DNA from: DATFVA01 sp963832715
Lineage (GTDB): Bacteria > Bacteroidota > Ignavibacteria > Ignavibacteriales > Ignavibacteriaceae
Direction: 5' to 3'
Length of the DNA stretch: 64,000 bases
Assembly: GCA_963832715.1 (NCBI GenBank)
Contig: CAWHVB010000002.1
Coordinates: 310,001 to 374,000, forward strand
The notes beneath the pieces were generated by a model, which did no database searches, was not told the origin of the DNA, and saw nothing but the letters and a program-made list of their open reading frames with translations. Below are positions 7,264 through 16,224 of the stretch, one piece after another (positions within the stretch are counted from its first letter, which is position 1; every line of letters begins with the position of its first letter). The translations under genes and the position numbers were made by a program.

Positions 7264-10062
7264 TTACTTCATCAACAACATCTTCTTTATTGATGATCTT
7301 GTACCTGCTTCAAGTTTGTAGAAATAAACACCGCTTGCGAGGTTGGATGCATTGAAGTTAACTTCATGCTGTCCGGCCTTTTGCATACCATTCACAAGGG
7401 TCATAACATTCTCACCCAGGAGGTTATAGACATTCAGCACAACCTGCTGATCCTGAGGGATTGAATATTTAATCATTGTGGTCGGGTTAAACGGATTAGG
7501 ATAATTCTGTTCCAGTGCAAATTTTGCAGGAACTGATACTTCTACTTCAACTTCGTTGGAGTACTCAGCTGTTCCATCCAGATCAACCTGTTTCAGGCGG
7601 TATGTATAACTTCCTGTACCAGGATTCTTATCTGTATAAGTATAGCTGGTTGGTTCAGTTGTAGTTCCGAAGCCTGCAACATAACCGACTTTCTGATATC
7701 CGCTTGTCGCTGTTTTACGTTCAACTTCGAAGCCGCGGTTATTAGTTTCGGTTGCTGTTCTCCAGTTAAGGGTTACATCTCCGTTGACTGCTGTAGCGGT
7801 AAATGAAGATAGTTCAACAGGAATCATATTCCATGCTACTATTTTCAAATTATCAATTGCCCACCACCAGTCCCAGGCCGGCTGTATGGTTTTCAAACGG
7901 AATGTAAAGTTGTGCAGGGCTACCATTGATGAAATGTCATAATACTCATGTGTATTTCTTACATCGGTTACATCAAATGTAACTACATTCTGCCATGTTG
8001 TTCCGCCGTCGGTACTAACATCAAGGTATGCAAAATCAGCAGAATTGATTGCCTGCCAGTCATTATCCCATTCTATTGAGACTGTCTGGAACTGAGTTGC
8101 ATCAAGAGTAGTATTTAAGACAGCTGTACTTGAAGATCCTCCGCCGCTGCTTCCGCAAAGATCAGCATCAGAAGCGAATGCATCGCCCTGTGCCGTTGCA
8201 GGAAGTGTATAGCCGCGGGAAGAAATCGGGATCACATCCCAGGGACATCCGTTTGCGGTCGAAATAGTATAATTACCCGTACCGCTCTCATAATCATCAA
8301 AGAAAAGAGTAACCAGGCTTGGATCCTGTTCAGTTGTAAAGCTCCAGATTGGTCCTGACTGATCGCAGGTATCACCTATCTCATTTACTTTCCAGAAATA
8401 AGTGGTTGAATAATTAAGAGGTCCGCCTGTTATATTCCAGCTTGTTGCAAGGCTTCCGCTTTGTACAAGTGTTAGTGATCCGGGGTCTGTTCCAAAGTAT
8501 AATTCGTTTGTTACTGCTCCTGCTCCGTTTGTCCAGCTAAGCTGTGCAAGGTTTGACGATACATCTGTTGCACCGTTTGCAGGATCAGGATTTGCTGCAG
8601 GATCTACAGGACAAGGAGGTCCGAATGTTACTTTTGCCATCCATCCCTGTGAATTTCCTGTTCTGCTGTCCATCCAGAACGGATAAGCTACATCGTTAAC
8701 TGCTGCTACGCCGATATAGTCGCCGCCGTAACCGCCGGCAAATCCGTTGATTGGTCCGAACGTAAATGACTGGTCACTTACTACAAAGTTATTGAAGGTA
8801 CTTCCGCCGTCATATGAACTTGCCATATAAACTTCTGCCTGATTATTTGGTACGTTGCGGCTATCATAAAATACTACAAGCAGCTGTCCTGTTGACTCAT
8901 CAACAGTACACCAGGGGAATATCTGATCTTTTGCATTATTTAATGCATCATCATTTACCCTTACCGGGGCTCCCCAGGTTGCTCCTCCGTCTGTTGATGT
9001 AATCAATACAACATCAGGATCACTTCCTGCAGGTGCTATACCTCTCATCGGCCAGCAGATATAGATGTTGCCGTCATTTGGTCCGCCTGACCTGTCAACT
9101 GCCATCGACGGGAATGAATTTACTCTCATTCCGCCTTTGCTTGATAATGTTCCTCTTATTCCGCAGTTGATGTGATCATATGCTCTCAGTGCAGTCCAGG
9201 TATCGCCGCCGTCTGTTGATTTTGCAAATCCTATTGCATCTTCTCCGTCGGAAAAGCTTGCATCATAGATTGCATAAGCTACATAGACATCACCATTAGA
9301 TGCTGTCTGTACGTTTGGCCCTTGTCCGAATCCTGAGGTAATTGTTCCTGCAGATACATTCTTGTATGCTGACCAGGTTGTTCCGAAATCGGTCGAGTAT
9401 TCAAGTCCTACCTGTGAAGCATTCAGGTTTGACCAGGGATAATATACACGGTTTACATAAGGGCTTGATGCTGTCTTATCAACCATTACGTGTTCTTTAT
9501 CCTGGTTGCCGGTAGCGTATACTGTATGGGTTGACCAGTTAGTTCCGCCGTTTGTCGATACAGCTATACCGAGTGCGTAGCTGCCGCCTACAAGGTAACC
9601 TTCATAAAGATAACCGTTAGGTCCTATTGCTGATGCAGGATCTCCGCCGTTTACACCAAACGGAGGATTATCAGCTCCGGTCCAGGAGGCGCTGCCGTCA
9701 TAACTCCAGTAAACGCCCGTGCCGTATATTGTGCTGACCGGCCAGTTTGATGCATTAGCAGAACCGAAAATGATATTCTCATCGGTGGGGTGTACATCTA
9801 CACTCATTTCCGACTGAGTTGTGTTGGTTGTAGGATGAGGTCTGAAATTCGGGCTGACATCAGCAACCACGTTATCAAACTGAAACTCTCTGTGAACCTG
9901 AGGTGCAGGCTGCCATTTGGGGTTTTGAAGCACAGAAGTATTGTTGAGGTCGATTGAAGGTCTCGACCATCGCGGATCTTCTGAAGCATTCTGAGCAAAG
10001 GTATTAATTGTCCAGCCGAACATAACTGCCAGCAGAACAATCATCGGTAAATGCTTACTCAT
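7264..10062 (-). CDS. Large BNR-repeat T9SS cargo protein (intact paralogue)
   Basis: The 932-aa product has a signal peptide (residues about 1-23, ending NTFAQ). Residues about 60-500 carry spaced Asp-box motifs (STNGGTNW, STDFGTTW, STDGGDTW, STDGGATW, SYDGGSTF), as in BNR/sialidase-type six-bladed propellers. Next come a fibronectin-III-like module (PANGATDVSSNLAQLSWTN), a jelly-roll-like module from FFDDYESGTGNYT to WWWAIDNLKIV, the VPVELSSFTATAV module, and a T9SS type A sorting domain from NYPNPFNP to KKMLLMK (last 80 residues). The start is backed by AAGGAG upstream. It differs from the 3946-6718 copy almost entirely in the jelly-roll module, which suggests that this part sets target specificity. 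A secreted or surface protein is inferred; sialidase activity is not claimed. Confidence 0.85.
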   Translation of the reverse strand: MSKHLPMIVLLAVMFGWTINTFAQNASEDPRWSRPSIDLNNTSVLQNPKWQPAPQVHREFQFDNVVADVSPNFRPHPTTNTTQSEMSVDVHPTDENIIFGSANASNWPVSTIYGTGVYWSYDGSASWTGADNPPFGVNGGDPASAIGPNGYLYEGYLVGGSYALGIAVSTNGGTNWSTHTVYATGNQDKEHVMVDKTASSPYVNRVYYPWSNLNASQVGLEYSTDFGTTWSAYKNVSAGTITSGFGQGPNVQTASNGDVYVAYAIYDASFSDGEDAIGFAKSTDGGDTWTALRAYDHINCGIRGTLSSKGGMRVNSFPSMAVDRSGGPNDGNIYICWPMRGIAPAGSDPDVVLITSTDGGATWGAPVRVNDDALNNAKDQIFPWCTVDESTGQLLVVFYDSRNVPNNQAEVYMASSYDGGSTFNNFVVSDQSFTFGPINGFAGGYGGDYIGVAAVNDVAYPFWMDSRTGNSQGWMAKVTFGPPCPVDPAANPDPANGATDVSSNLAQLSWTNGAGAVTNELYFGTDPGSLTLVQSGSLATSWNITGGPLNYSTTYFWKVNEIGDTCDQSGPIWSFTTEQDPSLVTLFFDDYESGTGNYTISTANGCPWDVIPISSRGYTLPATAQGDAFASDADLCGSSGGGSSSTAVLNTTLDATQFQTVSIEWDNDWQAINSADFAYLDVSTDGGTTWQNVVTFDVTDVRNTHEYYDISSMVALHNFTFRLKTIQPAWDWWWAIDNLKIVAWNMIPVELSSFTATAVNGDVTLNWRTATETNNRGFEVERKTATSGYQKVGYVAGFGTTTEPTSYTYTDKNPGTGSYTYRLKQVDLDGTAEYSNEVEVEVSVPAKFALEQNYPNPFNPTTMIKYSIPQDQQVVLNVYNLLGENVMTLVNGMQKAGQHEVNFNASNLASGVYFYKLEAGTRSSIKKMLLMK
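8321..10062. repeat. Long direct repeat, copy B (N-terminal half of cargo gene 2)
   Basis: This is the partner of 4974-6718; see that entry. The boundary at GGATCCT coincides with the end of the fibronectin-III-like module, just before the two proteins diverge. Confidence 0.85.
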
Positions 10063-10479
10063 AAGGTCTCCTTATTGGATGAATTGAATATGATAGTGAT
10101 TTAATTGGATCATTAATTTTTTAGTAGTTGAACTAAATGATTTTCATCTTCGCCAGGGTATGCAGAAGGGGATTCGGATATTACGGCATCGTAAAGAAAG
10201 CTAAAGACGTGTGCAGCCGATAATTGGAGACAGTAAATGTACATCAATAAATAAACATATCCCTGTAAATTGAGAAAAAGCACCTTACCCGGAATTAATT
10301 ATAAAGACGCCTATGCTGAAAAAATATTTAATTCGGACTGGTTTTTATCTGTAATTAAGAACAGAATTAAAATAATAATTTTTATTAATAAAAAACAAAA
10401 ATAATTTTTCAGATTTTTATCTGTCAGCTAATATTTTATTGTCAAAACCCACTGTCGCTTCAAAGGCACGGGTAAAATA
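10063..10479. other. 417-bp divergent intergenic region
   Basis: The region separates the minus-strand cargo gene from the plus-strand glycosyltransferase. Its right half is very A/T rich. The cargo-gene ribosome site (AAGGAG on the minus strand) lies at its left edge. I saw no gene, repeat or convincing promoter pair. Confidence 0.4.
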
Positions 10480-10572
10480 GTGAATTTTATTTATAAAGTA
10501 CAAGAATTTATTTTTTTCGAAGTTATATTAGTGTTAAATCTATGTTACAGATTTCTCCGGGATATCAGATCA

Positions 10573-11668
10573 ATGTTGATTTTTACAGCACTTTATATTT
10601 TTATTCAGGTTTTACTGCTGACAGGCTGGTTAAAACTTCTAAAACGTTCATCCGGCAGTGCAGAGGATTTGAAAATTTCTATAATAACAGCAGCAAAGAA
10701 TGAGGAAGAATTTAATTCAGCATTTTATTTCAGCTGCTTCCGCCCTCGATTACAGAGCAGAAAATTTTGAACTCATATTAGTAGATGATAACTCAACTGA
10801 TAATACGTACAATCTGGCAGCTGAATTAACCAGCTCTAAAGAAAATTTCAGGATTATCAGTACTGCTGAAAAATCACTGCCTTCCAAAAGAGGCGCCCTG
10901 CTTAAAGGGATTGAACAATCTTCTTATCCATATATTATGATCACCGATGCTGATTGTATTCCTTCTGCGGGATGGATCAGGACTGCCGCAGCACTATTGG
11001 AGAAGGGATATGATTTCATATTTGGTCCTGCTCCCCTCATAAGGAAGCAGAACAATTTTATAAGCAGTGTCTCATGCATGGAAAATCTGAAAGTTCATTT
11101 CTTTTCTTTTAGTCTTGCCTCGCTTGGTTTACCTTATACTGCCGCAGCAAGGAATATGGGATTTTTAAAAGAATCGTTTTATAAAATCGGAGGATATAAT
11201 AATACGCTGGAAACTCTCAGCGGGGATGATGATCTTCTGCTGCGCGAATGTGTAAGAAATAAACTAAAGGTGAAAGCATTCTACGATAAGGACGCCCTGG
11301 TCTTCTCGCAAACTCCATCGTCTTTAAAGGAGTATCTGAATCAGAAAAGAAGGCATACTCAGACGTCCTTTCATTATCTTTTGATGCATAAAGTTATACT
11401 CGGCACCTGGCATCTGCTGAATCTTTTTATGATTTTATCACCGGTACTAATGGTTATAGATCTTCGGTTTATCTGGATTTTTATCCTCAGGATTCTCACG
11501 AGTCTGGCAGTATTATCAATGATACAGGGGAAACTTGGGTATAAATTCAACCCGCTGGAAATTATATTGTACGATATAGTATGCGAAGTTTTTATAGTAA
11601 TTAATTTTTTTAATGCATTATTCAGAAAAGCTGAATGGAAGCAGAACAGGAAATACCAGCCTGGCTGA
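10573..11668 (+). CDS. Family 2 glycosyltransferase, membrane-bound, frameshifted
   Basis: Two plus-strand frames (10480-10770 and 10700-11668) join to one GT2 protein. The N-terminal hydrophobic helix (LIFTALYIFIQVLLLTGWLK) precedes ISIITAAKNEE, the usual GT2 opening. After the break come ELILVDDNSTDNT (nucleotide-sugar aspartates), ITDADC (DxD-type metal site), LSGDDDLLLRE (catalytic-base region) and QKRRHTQ (Q-x-x-R-x region of processive enzymes), then C-terminal membrane helices. The surplus base lies at 10704-10712 in GAGGAAGAATTT. The longest frame opens with GTG at 10480, but ATG 10573 matches family starts better and gives about 364 aa. The gene overlaps the next by 34 nt. It probably transfers a sugar to a lipid or polysaccharide; the substrate is unknown. 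Confidence 0.8.
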
Positions 11669-12453
11669 ACCCGGGCCATCCGAATTATGACAGATGGGCA
11701 AGAGGAAGAGATCTTTCCCGAAAGAGAGCAGAAGTAGTAAGGAAGATTATTTCCGTTGTCAGCAGCTGTCAGGATCTCGATATCCTTGATCTTGGTTCAG
11801 GAGAAGGGGGTACTTCCGGGTTATTTGCAGAGCAGAATCGTGTGATCAGCTATGACCTTAGCCTGCTGAGACTGAAGCGGCAAAAAAAATATCTTCCGGA
11901 TTCTGGTTTAGTGAATGGTACTTCCGCTAATCTTCCATTCAGGAACAGTTCGTTTGACCTTGTTATACTTCAGGATGTAATTGAACATGTACAGGAAAGA
12001 AAATTACTTGTAAATGAATTGACAAGAGTACTGCGGTATGACGGCATAATATATTTGAGCACGCCTAATAAGTACTCAGCAATAAATATTCTCGCTGACC
12101 CGCACTGGGGCATCCCCCTCCTATCAATACTCAAACGGTCTGCCATTAAAATATATTTCCTCCGGCTTTTCCGCAGGGAGGATATGGTTAGATCAGATAT
12201 CGCGGAGCTTCTTTCTCTTAATGAACTGAAAAAGTTGTTTGCTGGTTATAGACTCTCATTGAACACAAAGGAAATTGTCGAGCTGCTATCGAAGGACCCG
12301 GCAGGCATCCTCTGGAGCAGCTTTCACATATCAATATACAAGCTGCTACAAAAATCGGGTCTGTTTTTTATATTAAAAAAAATCGCGAATAATGATCAGG
12401 GGATCTTAAATAATCTTTTCACACCTACCTTTTATATCATATTAAAAAAATAA
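11635..12453 (+). CDS. Class I SAM-dependent methyltransferase
   Basis: The 272-aa protein shows the SAM-binding motif I (ILDLGSGEGGTS, about residues 48-59), an acidic motif II region, and LQDVIEHV with LSTPNKYS further on, all typical of type 11/UbiG-like methyltransferases. The C-terminal part (DPHWGIPLLS and hydrophobic, basic helices) resembles methyltransferases found in polysaccharide or glycolipid loci. Its start lies inside the 3' end of the glycosyltransferase gene (34-nt overlap), so the two are almost certainly cotranscribed and translationally coupled. It probably methylates a sugar or lipid intermediate of the same pathway; this is inferred from context. Confidence 0.8.
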   Translation: MEAEQEIPAWLNPGHPNYDRWARGRDLSRKRAEVVRKIISVVSSCQDLDILDLGSGEGGTSGLFAEQNRVISYDLSLLRLKRQKKYLPDSGLVNGTSANLPFRNSSFDLVILQDVIEHVQERKLLVNELTRVLRYDGIIYLSTPNKYSAINILADPHWGIPLLSILKRSAIKIYFLRLFRREDMVRSDIAELLSLNELKKLFAGYRLSLNTKEIVELLSKDPAGILWSSFHISIYKLLQKSGLFFILKKIANNDQGILNNLFTPTFYIILKK

Positions 12454-12593
12454 CTGCATAACCTCTGCAGCTAATTGGCGTACTCCCCGGGAAAATGAAG
12501 TTCATTTCTTTACCCATTTATGCATACGTGGATTTTTTCCGTCTTACATTGAATTACAATAAACACACATAATTATCCGGGACTTCTATTTTT

Positions 12594-12659
12594 CACATAC
12601 GTCTCACATACGTTCCATATACGTCTTACATACGTCTCACATACGTTTTATATATGTTC
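12594..12659. repeat. Six tandem 11-bp units, consensus YAYATACGTYT
   Basis: The units read CACATACGTCT, CACATACGTTC, CATATACGTCT, TACATACGTCT, CACATACGTTT and TATATATGTTC, back to back. The period of 11 bp places every ATACGT core on nearly the same face of the helix. A related array, also 11 bp per unit with an ATACGT core, lies at 60709-60785. Confidence 0.9.
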
Positions 12660-12811
12660 CCAACTTATACCCATTACGAAAAAGGAAGACTAATCACCGT
12701 ATAGTCCGATATTACATAACCCGTGAGGAATTATCTTTGGCAATACATGATATCCCCCCAAAACTGGATGATTTGAGTGCTGGTATTTTTTCGTTTACCC
12801 CTACTTTCAGG

Positions 12812-12842
12812 TTTGAATTCTTTATGTAATGATATATTTTTG
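12812..12842 (+). promoter_or_regulatory. Bacteroidota-type promoter for the nucleoside-salvage operon
   Basis: TTTG (12812-12815), a 19-nt spacer and TATTTTTG (12835-12842) match the known -33/-7 pattern TTTG-N19-TAnnTTTG. The cdd start codon follows 20 bp downstream, giving a short leader. Confidence 0.55.
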
Positions 12843-12862
12843 CTTACAAAAATCTGGTTCAG

Positions 12863-13255
12863 ATGGAATACAAGGAACTCGCGAAAATAGCTGTTGAAGC
12901 AAAGACCAAAGCAATCCCCACCTATTCAAAATTCAGAGTAGGATCAGCACTTTTAACAGAAGACGGAAAAGTCTTTACAGGCGGGAATATTGAATCAAGC
13001 TCTTACAGTCTCACCCTATGCTCTGAAAGAGTTGCCCTCTTTAAAGCTTTATCCGAAGGCTACAGGAATTTTAAGGCTATTGCGATTGCAAGCGACGACC
13101 CCGGTTTTTGTCCCCCCTGCGGATCCTGCCGCCAGGTATTGAACGATTTCTGCAGCGGCATAGACGTAGTTCTTATAAATCATCAGGATGAATTAAAAAT
13201 ATTTAAGCTCGGGGAATTATTCCCCTTCCCTTTCGGGGACGCCAATTTAACATAA
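12863..13255 (+). CDS. cdd: Cytidine deaminase
   Basis: The 130-aa length is that of the small homotetrameric cytidine deaminases. The zinc and catalytic residues are visible: CSER (cysteine ligand and catalytic glutamate, residues about 53-56) and PPCGSCRQ (two further zinc cysteines, about residue 89). The upstream segment GNIESSSYSLTL corresponds to the substrate-binding N-E-x-A-x-Y region of the family. It hydrolyses cytidine and deoxycytidine to uridine and deoxyuridine. It opens a four-gene operon with thymidine kinase, a nucleoside transporter and a purine nucleoside phosphorylase, so it acts in salvage of imported nucleosides. A promoter lies directly upstream. Confidence 0.93.
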   Translation: MEYKELAKIAVEAKTKAIPTYSKFRVGSALLTEDGKVFTGGNIESSSYSLTLCSERVALFKALSEGYRNFKAIAIASDDPGFCPPCGSCRQVLNDFCSGIDVVLINHQDELKIFKLGELFPFPFGDANLT

Positions 13256-13265
13256 GAGATAGTAT

Positions 13266-13850
13266 ATGATGGAATACACTCCTCACTCCCTGCCAAAAGA
13301 CACAGGATGGATTGAAGTTATCGCCGGCTGCATGTTCAGCGGAAAAACAGAGGAATTAATAAGACGGCTTCGTCGTGCCGAAATTGCAAAACAGAAAGTT
13401 CTTGTATTCAAACCGAGACTTGATACAAGGTTCTCTGCAAAGGCAATCGTTTCGCATAGCGATCAATCCCTGCCGTCGTTATTAATAGATAACCCGGACG
13501 ATATAATCGAGCTTGCTGTCCATGCCCAGGTAGTGGGTATCGATGAAGCACAGTTCTTCCCGATGGGAATCGTGGAAGTGTGCAACACACTTGCCAATCA
13601 GGGAAAACGGGTAATTGCGGCAGGACTCGACCAGGATTACAAAGGTATGCCTTTTGATCCCATGCCCCAGCTTCTTGCAGTTGCAGAATACATAACTAAG
13701 ACACTGGCTATCTGTGTTGTCTGCGGCAATCCCGCCGACAAAACCCAGAGAAAAACTCATTCATCAGAACGTGTTATTGTGGGCGCTTCTGATATTTATG
13801 AAGCACGGTGCAGAAATTGTCATTACATTCCTAAAGAGGAAGGACTCTGA
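13266..13850 (+). CDS. tdk: Thymidine kinase (type II, TK1-like)
   Basis: The 194-aa protein has a P-loop (GCMFSGKTEEL, about residues 19-29), the DEAQFF Walker B/catalytic region, a lasso-type C-terminus, and two CxxC pairs (CVVCGN near 152 and CRNCH near 184) that bind the structural zinc of the TK1 family. It phosphorylates thymidine or deoxyuridine with ATP. The gene begins 10 bp after cdd, and its stop codon overlaps the ATG of the transporter gene by one base (TGATG), indicating translational coupling. Two successive ATGs occur at 13266 and 13269; either may be used. Confidence 0.94.
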   Translation: MMEYTPHSLPKDTGWIEVIAGCMFSGKTEELIRRLRRAEIAKQKVLVFKPRLDTRFSAKAIVSHSDQSLPSLLIDNPDDIIELAVHAQVVGIDEAQFFPMGIVEVCNTLANQGKRVIAAGLDQDYKGMPFDPMPQLLAVAEYITKTLAICVVCGNPADKTQRKTHSSERVIVGASDIYEARCRNCHYIPKEEGL

Positions 13851-15202
13851 TGGATATTATAGGAATTCTTCGGGGAATACTCGGACTCATCCTGCTTATA
13901 GGAATTGCTTTCGTTTTCTCCAACAATAAGAAAAACATAAACTGGCGGCTGGTCATCAGCGGCATAATCCTCCAGATAGTATTCGCTTTCCTGATACTTA
14001 AAGGCGAATACCTGGGAAAAATCTTTGCTCCCCTTGCATGGCCTAAAGATTTCTTCTACTGGATAAGCGGTTTCTTTGTACTGCTATTAAACTTTACAAC
14101 TGAAGGAGCGAAATTTGTTTTCGGCAGTCTTGCGGTTTCCCCGGGACAGGACGGCAGCCTCGGAATGTTCTTTGCTTTCCAGGTACTCCCTACTATTATC
14201 TTTTTCGCAAGCCTGATGTCCATTATGTATTACCTCGGGATAATGCAGAGGATCGTACAGGGAATGGCATGGGTGATGGCAAAGTTTATGGGAACTAGCG
14301 GTGCTGAATCCCTGTCGTGTACAGCTAATATTTTCGTGGGACAGACAGAAGCGCCCCTGATGATAAAACCTTTTATTAAAGGAATGACGAAAAGCGAGAT
14401 ACTCACTATTATGATAGGAGGAATGGCAACCATTGCGGGTGGAGTAATGGCGGCATATATACAGATACTCGGCAATTCTTATGCAAAGACACTAGGTATA
14501 CCGCTCGACCAGGCAAGGCAGCTTTTCGCCACGCAGCTGCTCGGCGCGAGTGTTATGGCTGCGCCTGCTGCCCTCGTAATCTCTAAGATTTTATTCCCGG
14601 AAACAACTGAACCCGAAACCAAAGGAACTGTGAAGGTTAAAATAGAGAAGAATGCTTCAAATGTTGTTGAAGCGGCGGCAAACGGCGCATCGGATGGACT
14701 GATGCTTGCGCTGAATGTCGGGGCTATGCTTATCGCATTCATTGCTCTTATCGCATTGATTAATTACCTGCTGCAGGGACTGGGGGATGTTACAGGATGG
14801 AATGGAGAACTCGTAAAAACGTACGGCAAACCTCTGAATTTTCAATTATTACTCGGCTGGGTACTGCAGTTTATTGCTGTAGGAATAGGAGTCCCCTGGC
14901 ATGATGCATTAAATTTCGGAAGTCTGCTTGGAACAAAAATAGTACTGAACGAGTTTGTTGCATATCTCGATTTAGGCAGCCTGATCGAATCAAAACAATT
15001 ACTGGATCCCAAAACCATATTGATGGCAACTTATGCATTATGCGGCTTTGCAAACTTCAGTTCCATCGCAATTCAGATAGGCGGGTTGAGTCCCCTTGCA
15101 CCTACCCGGAAACCGGATATTGCCTCTCTTGGACTAAAGGCTGTTCTCGGAGGTTCACTGGCTACGTTAATGACGGCAACGCTGGCAGGAATTTTATTTT
15201 AA
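13850..15202 (+). CDS. Concentrative nucleoside transporter (NupC/CNT family)
   Basis: The 450-aa inner-membrane protein has about ten hydrophobic segments and family hallmarks: GTSGAESLSCTANIFVGQTE (helical hairpin contacting nucleoside and sodium or protons), SVMAAPAALVISKI, and GFANFSSIAIQIGG near the C-terminus. The long loop at about residues 240-270 is charged. CNT proteins import nucleosides with sodium or proton symport. Its position between thymidine kinase and purine nucleoside phosphorylase, with a one-base overlap upstream and a 3-bp gap downstream, makes uptake of pyrimidine and purine nucleosides for salvage very likely. Confidence 0.92.
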   Translation: MDIIGILRGILGLILLIGIAFVFSNNKKNINWRLVISGIILQIVFAFLILKGEYLGKIFAPLAWPKDFFYWISGFFVLLLNFTTEGAKFVFGSLAVSPGQDGSLGMFFAFQVLPTIIFFASLMSIMYYLGIMQRIVQGMAWVMAKFMGTSGAESLSCTANIFVGQTEAPLMIKPFIKGMTKSEILTIMIGGMATIAGGVMAAYIQILGNSYAKTLGIPLDQARQLFATQLLGASVMAAPAALVISKILFPETTEPETKGTVKVKIEKNASNVVEAAANGASDGLMLALNVGAMLIAFIALIALINYLLQGLGDVTGWNGELVKTYGKPLNFQLLLGWVLQFIAVGIGVPWHDALNFGSLLGTKIVLNEFVAYLDLGSLIESKQLLDPKTILMATYALCGFANFSSIAIQIGGLSPLAPTRKPDIASLGLKAVLGGSLATLMTATLAGILF

Positions 15203-15205
15203 TTT

Positions 15206-16033
15206 ATGCTTGATATCGATTTCAAATACAAAGAACTTATATCTTATCTCAGGCAGGCCGCGCCTTTCAGACCGGATACAGCAATTATTCTCGGGAGCGG
15301 ACTGGGAGATTTTGCACAGAGTATTGAATCAGTAAAATCTTTTTCAACTTCAGAATTGCCTTCCTATCCCCCGTCCACCATACCCGGACACGAGGGGAAG
15401 ATCCACTTTGCCAATCACGCGGGGAGGAAGCTTCTTCTATTCCAGGGAAGAATTCATTTTTATGAAGGTTATCATTTATCGGAATGTATTCTGCCCGCAT
15501 ACATTTCAGGATTGCTTGGAGTAAAACACCTGGTTGCAACAAATGCAGCCGGCGGAGTTAATCCCGGTTTTGTACCCGGCGACCTGATGCTTATCGAATC
15601 GTTCATCGGCATCAACCTCAAGAAGGAGATGACCGAACTGCTTGGATTATCGGGAATTGAAGAAAAACAAAATTTCCTGAATTTTCCCTCGCTTTCAATG
15701 AATCATACGATCGAGAAAGCTGCCGTTGAAGAAAACATTTCTTTGAGAAAAGGCGTTTACTGGTATAACAAGGGGCCGGTGTATGAAACTCCCGCAGAAA
15801 TTAATATGATCAGAAGATTCGGGGGAGACGCAGTTGGAATGTCGACAGTACCTGAAGTCTACTATGCAGCCGGACTGGGAATCAAAACATCGTGCATCTC
15901 ATGTATAACCAATTATGCTGCAGGAATTTCAGGTCAAAAATTATCTCATAATGAAGTAACTGAAACGGCGAACAGGGTAAAGGAGAAATTTGAAAGACTG
16001 ATTAAGAAAACCCTTTCCTTTGAATTCGACTGA
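15206..16033 (+). CDS. punA: Purine nucleoside phosphorylase (trimeric, family 2)
   Basis: The 275-aa protein carries GSGLGDFA (phosphate-binding loop, residues about 27-34), GHEGKIHF, ATNAAGGVNPGFVPGDLM, GPVYETPAEI (with the conserved glutamate), GMSTVPE and TNYAAG, the signature set of trimeric PNP/MTAP enzymes. The TNYAAG asparagine in this position fits 6-oxopurine (inosine/guanosine) phosphorolysis rather than methylthioadenosine. It ends the cdd-tdk-transporter-PNP operon. The product releases purine base and ribose-1-phosphate. Confidence 0.92.
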   Translation: MLDIDFKYKELISYLRQAAPFRPDTAIILGSGLGDFAQSIESVKSFSTSELPSYPPSTIPGHEGKIHFANHAGRKLLLFQGRIHFYEGYHLSECILPAYISGLLGVKHLVATNAAGGVNPGFVPGDLMLIESFIGINLKKEMTELLGLSGIEEKQNFLNFPSLSMNHTIEKAAVEENISLRKGVYWYNKGPVYETPAEINMIRRFGGDAVGMSTVPEVYYAAGLGIKTSCISCITNYAAGISGQKLSHNEVTETANRVKEKFERLIKKTLSFEFD

Positions 16034-16149
16034 AATTATAACTATTGGGTGTCTTGATATTTCCTTCATGGACCGTGAAAAATGCAATCAGCGCTGATAT
16101 AAGTGCTGAAACAGGAAGAGATATTATTGAGTACCACCCCCAATATTTA

Positions 16150-16180
16150 TTGACTTTCTTACCCTTATAAGGTAATTTTG
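16150..16180 (+). promoter_or_regulatory. Possible promoter for secDF
   Basis: TAATTTTG (16173-16180) matches the TAnnTTTG -7 box and TTGA (16150-16153), 19 nt upstream, approximates the TTTG -33 box. The secD ATG lies 44 bp further on. Confidence 0.4.
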
Positions 16181-16224
16181 ACTCTTAATTATTTTTTACA
16201 ACTCATTCAGAAACAAAGCCAAAT

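Larger units (their letters stand above)
12454..12862. other. 409-bp intergenic region with 11-bp repeat array and cdd promoter
   Basis: After the methyltransferase stop the gap holds an array of six 11-bp units (12594-12659) and, just before cdd, a Bacteroidota-type promoter (12812-12842). The rest is A/T-rich without a supported gene. Confidence 0.6.

Noticed and set aside
715..10062. Calling the Asp-box proteins sialidases
   Set aside because: Only the repeat motif is present; no catalytic arginine triad or tyrosine/glutamate set could be identified.
12594..12659. Possible CRISPR array
   Set aside because: Units are 11 bp and contiguous with no spacers, so it is not a CRISPR array; the same holds for 60709-60785.
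16003..16190. Minus-strand frame with a hydrophobic stretch (KYWGWYSIISLPVSALISAL)
   Set aside because: No ATG, GTG or TTG start and no ribosome site; it reads into the antisense of the PNP gene.
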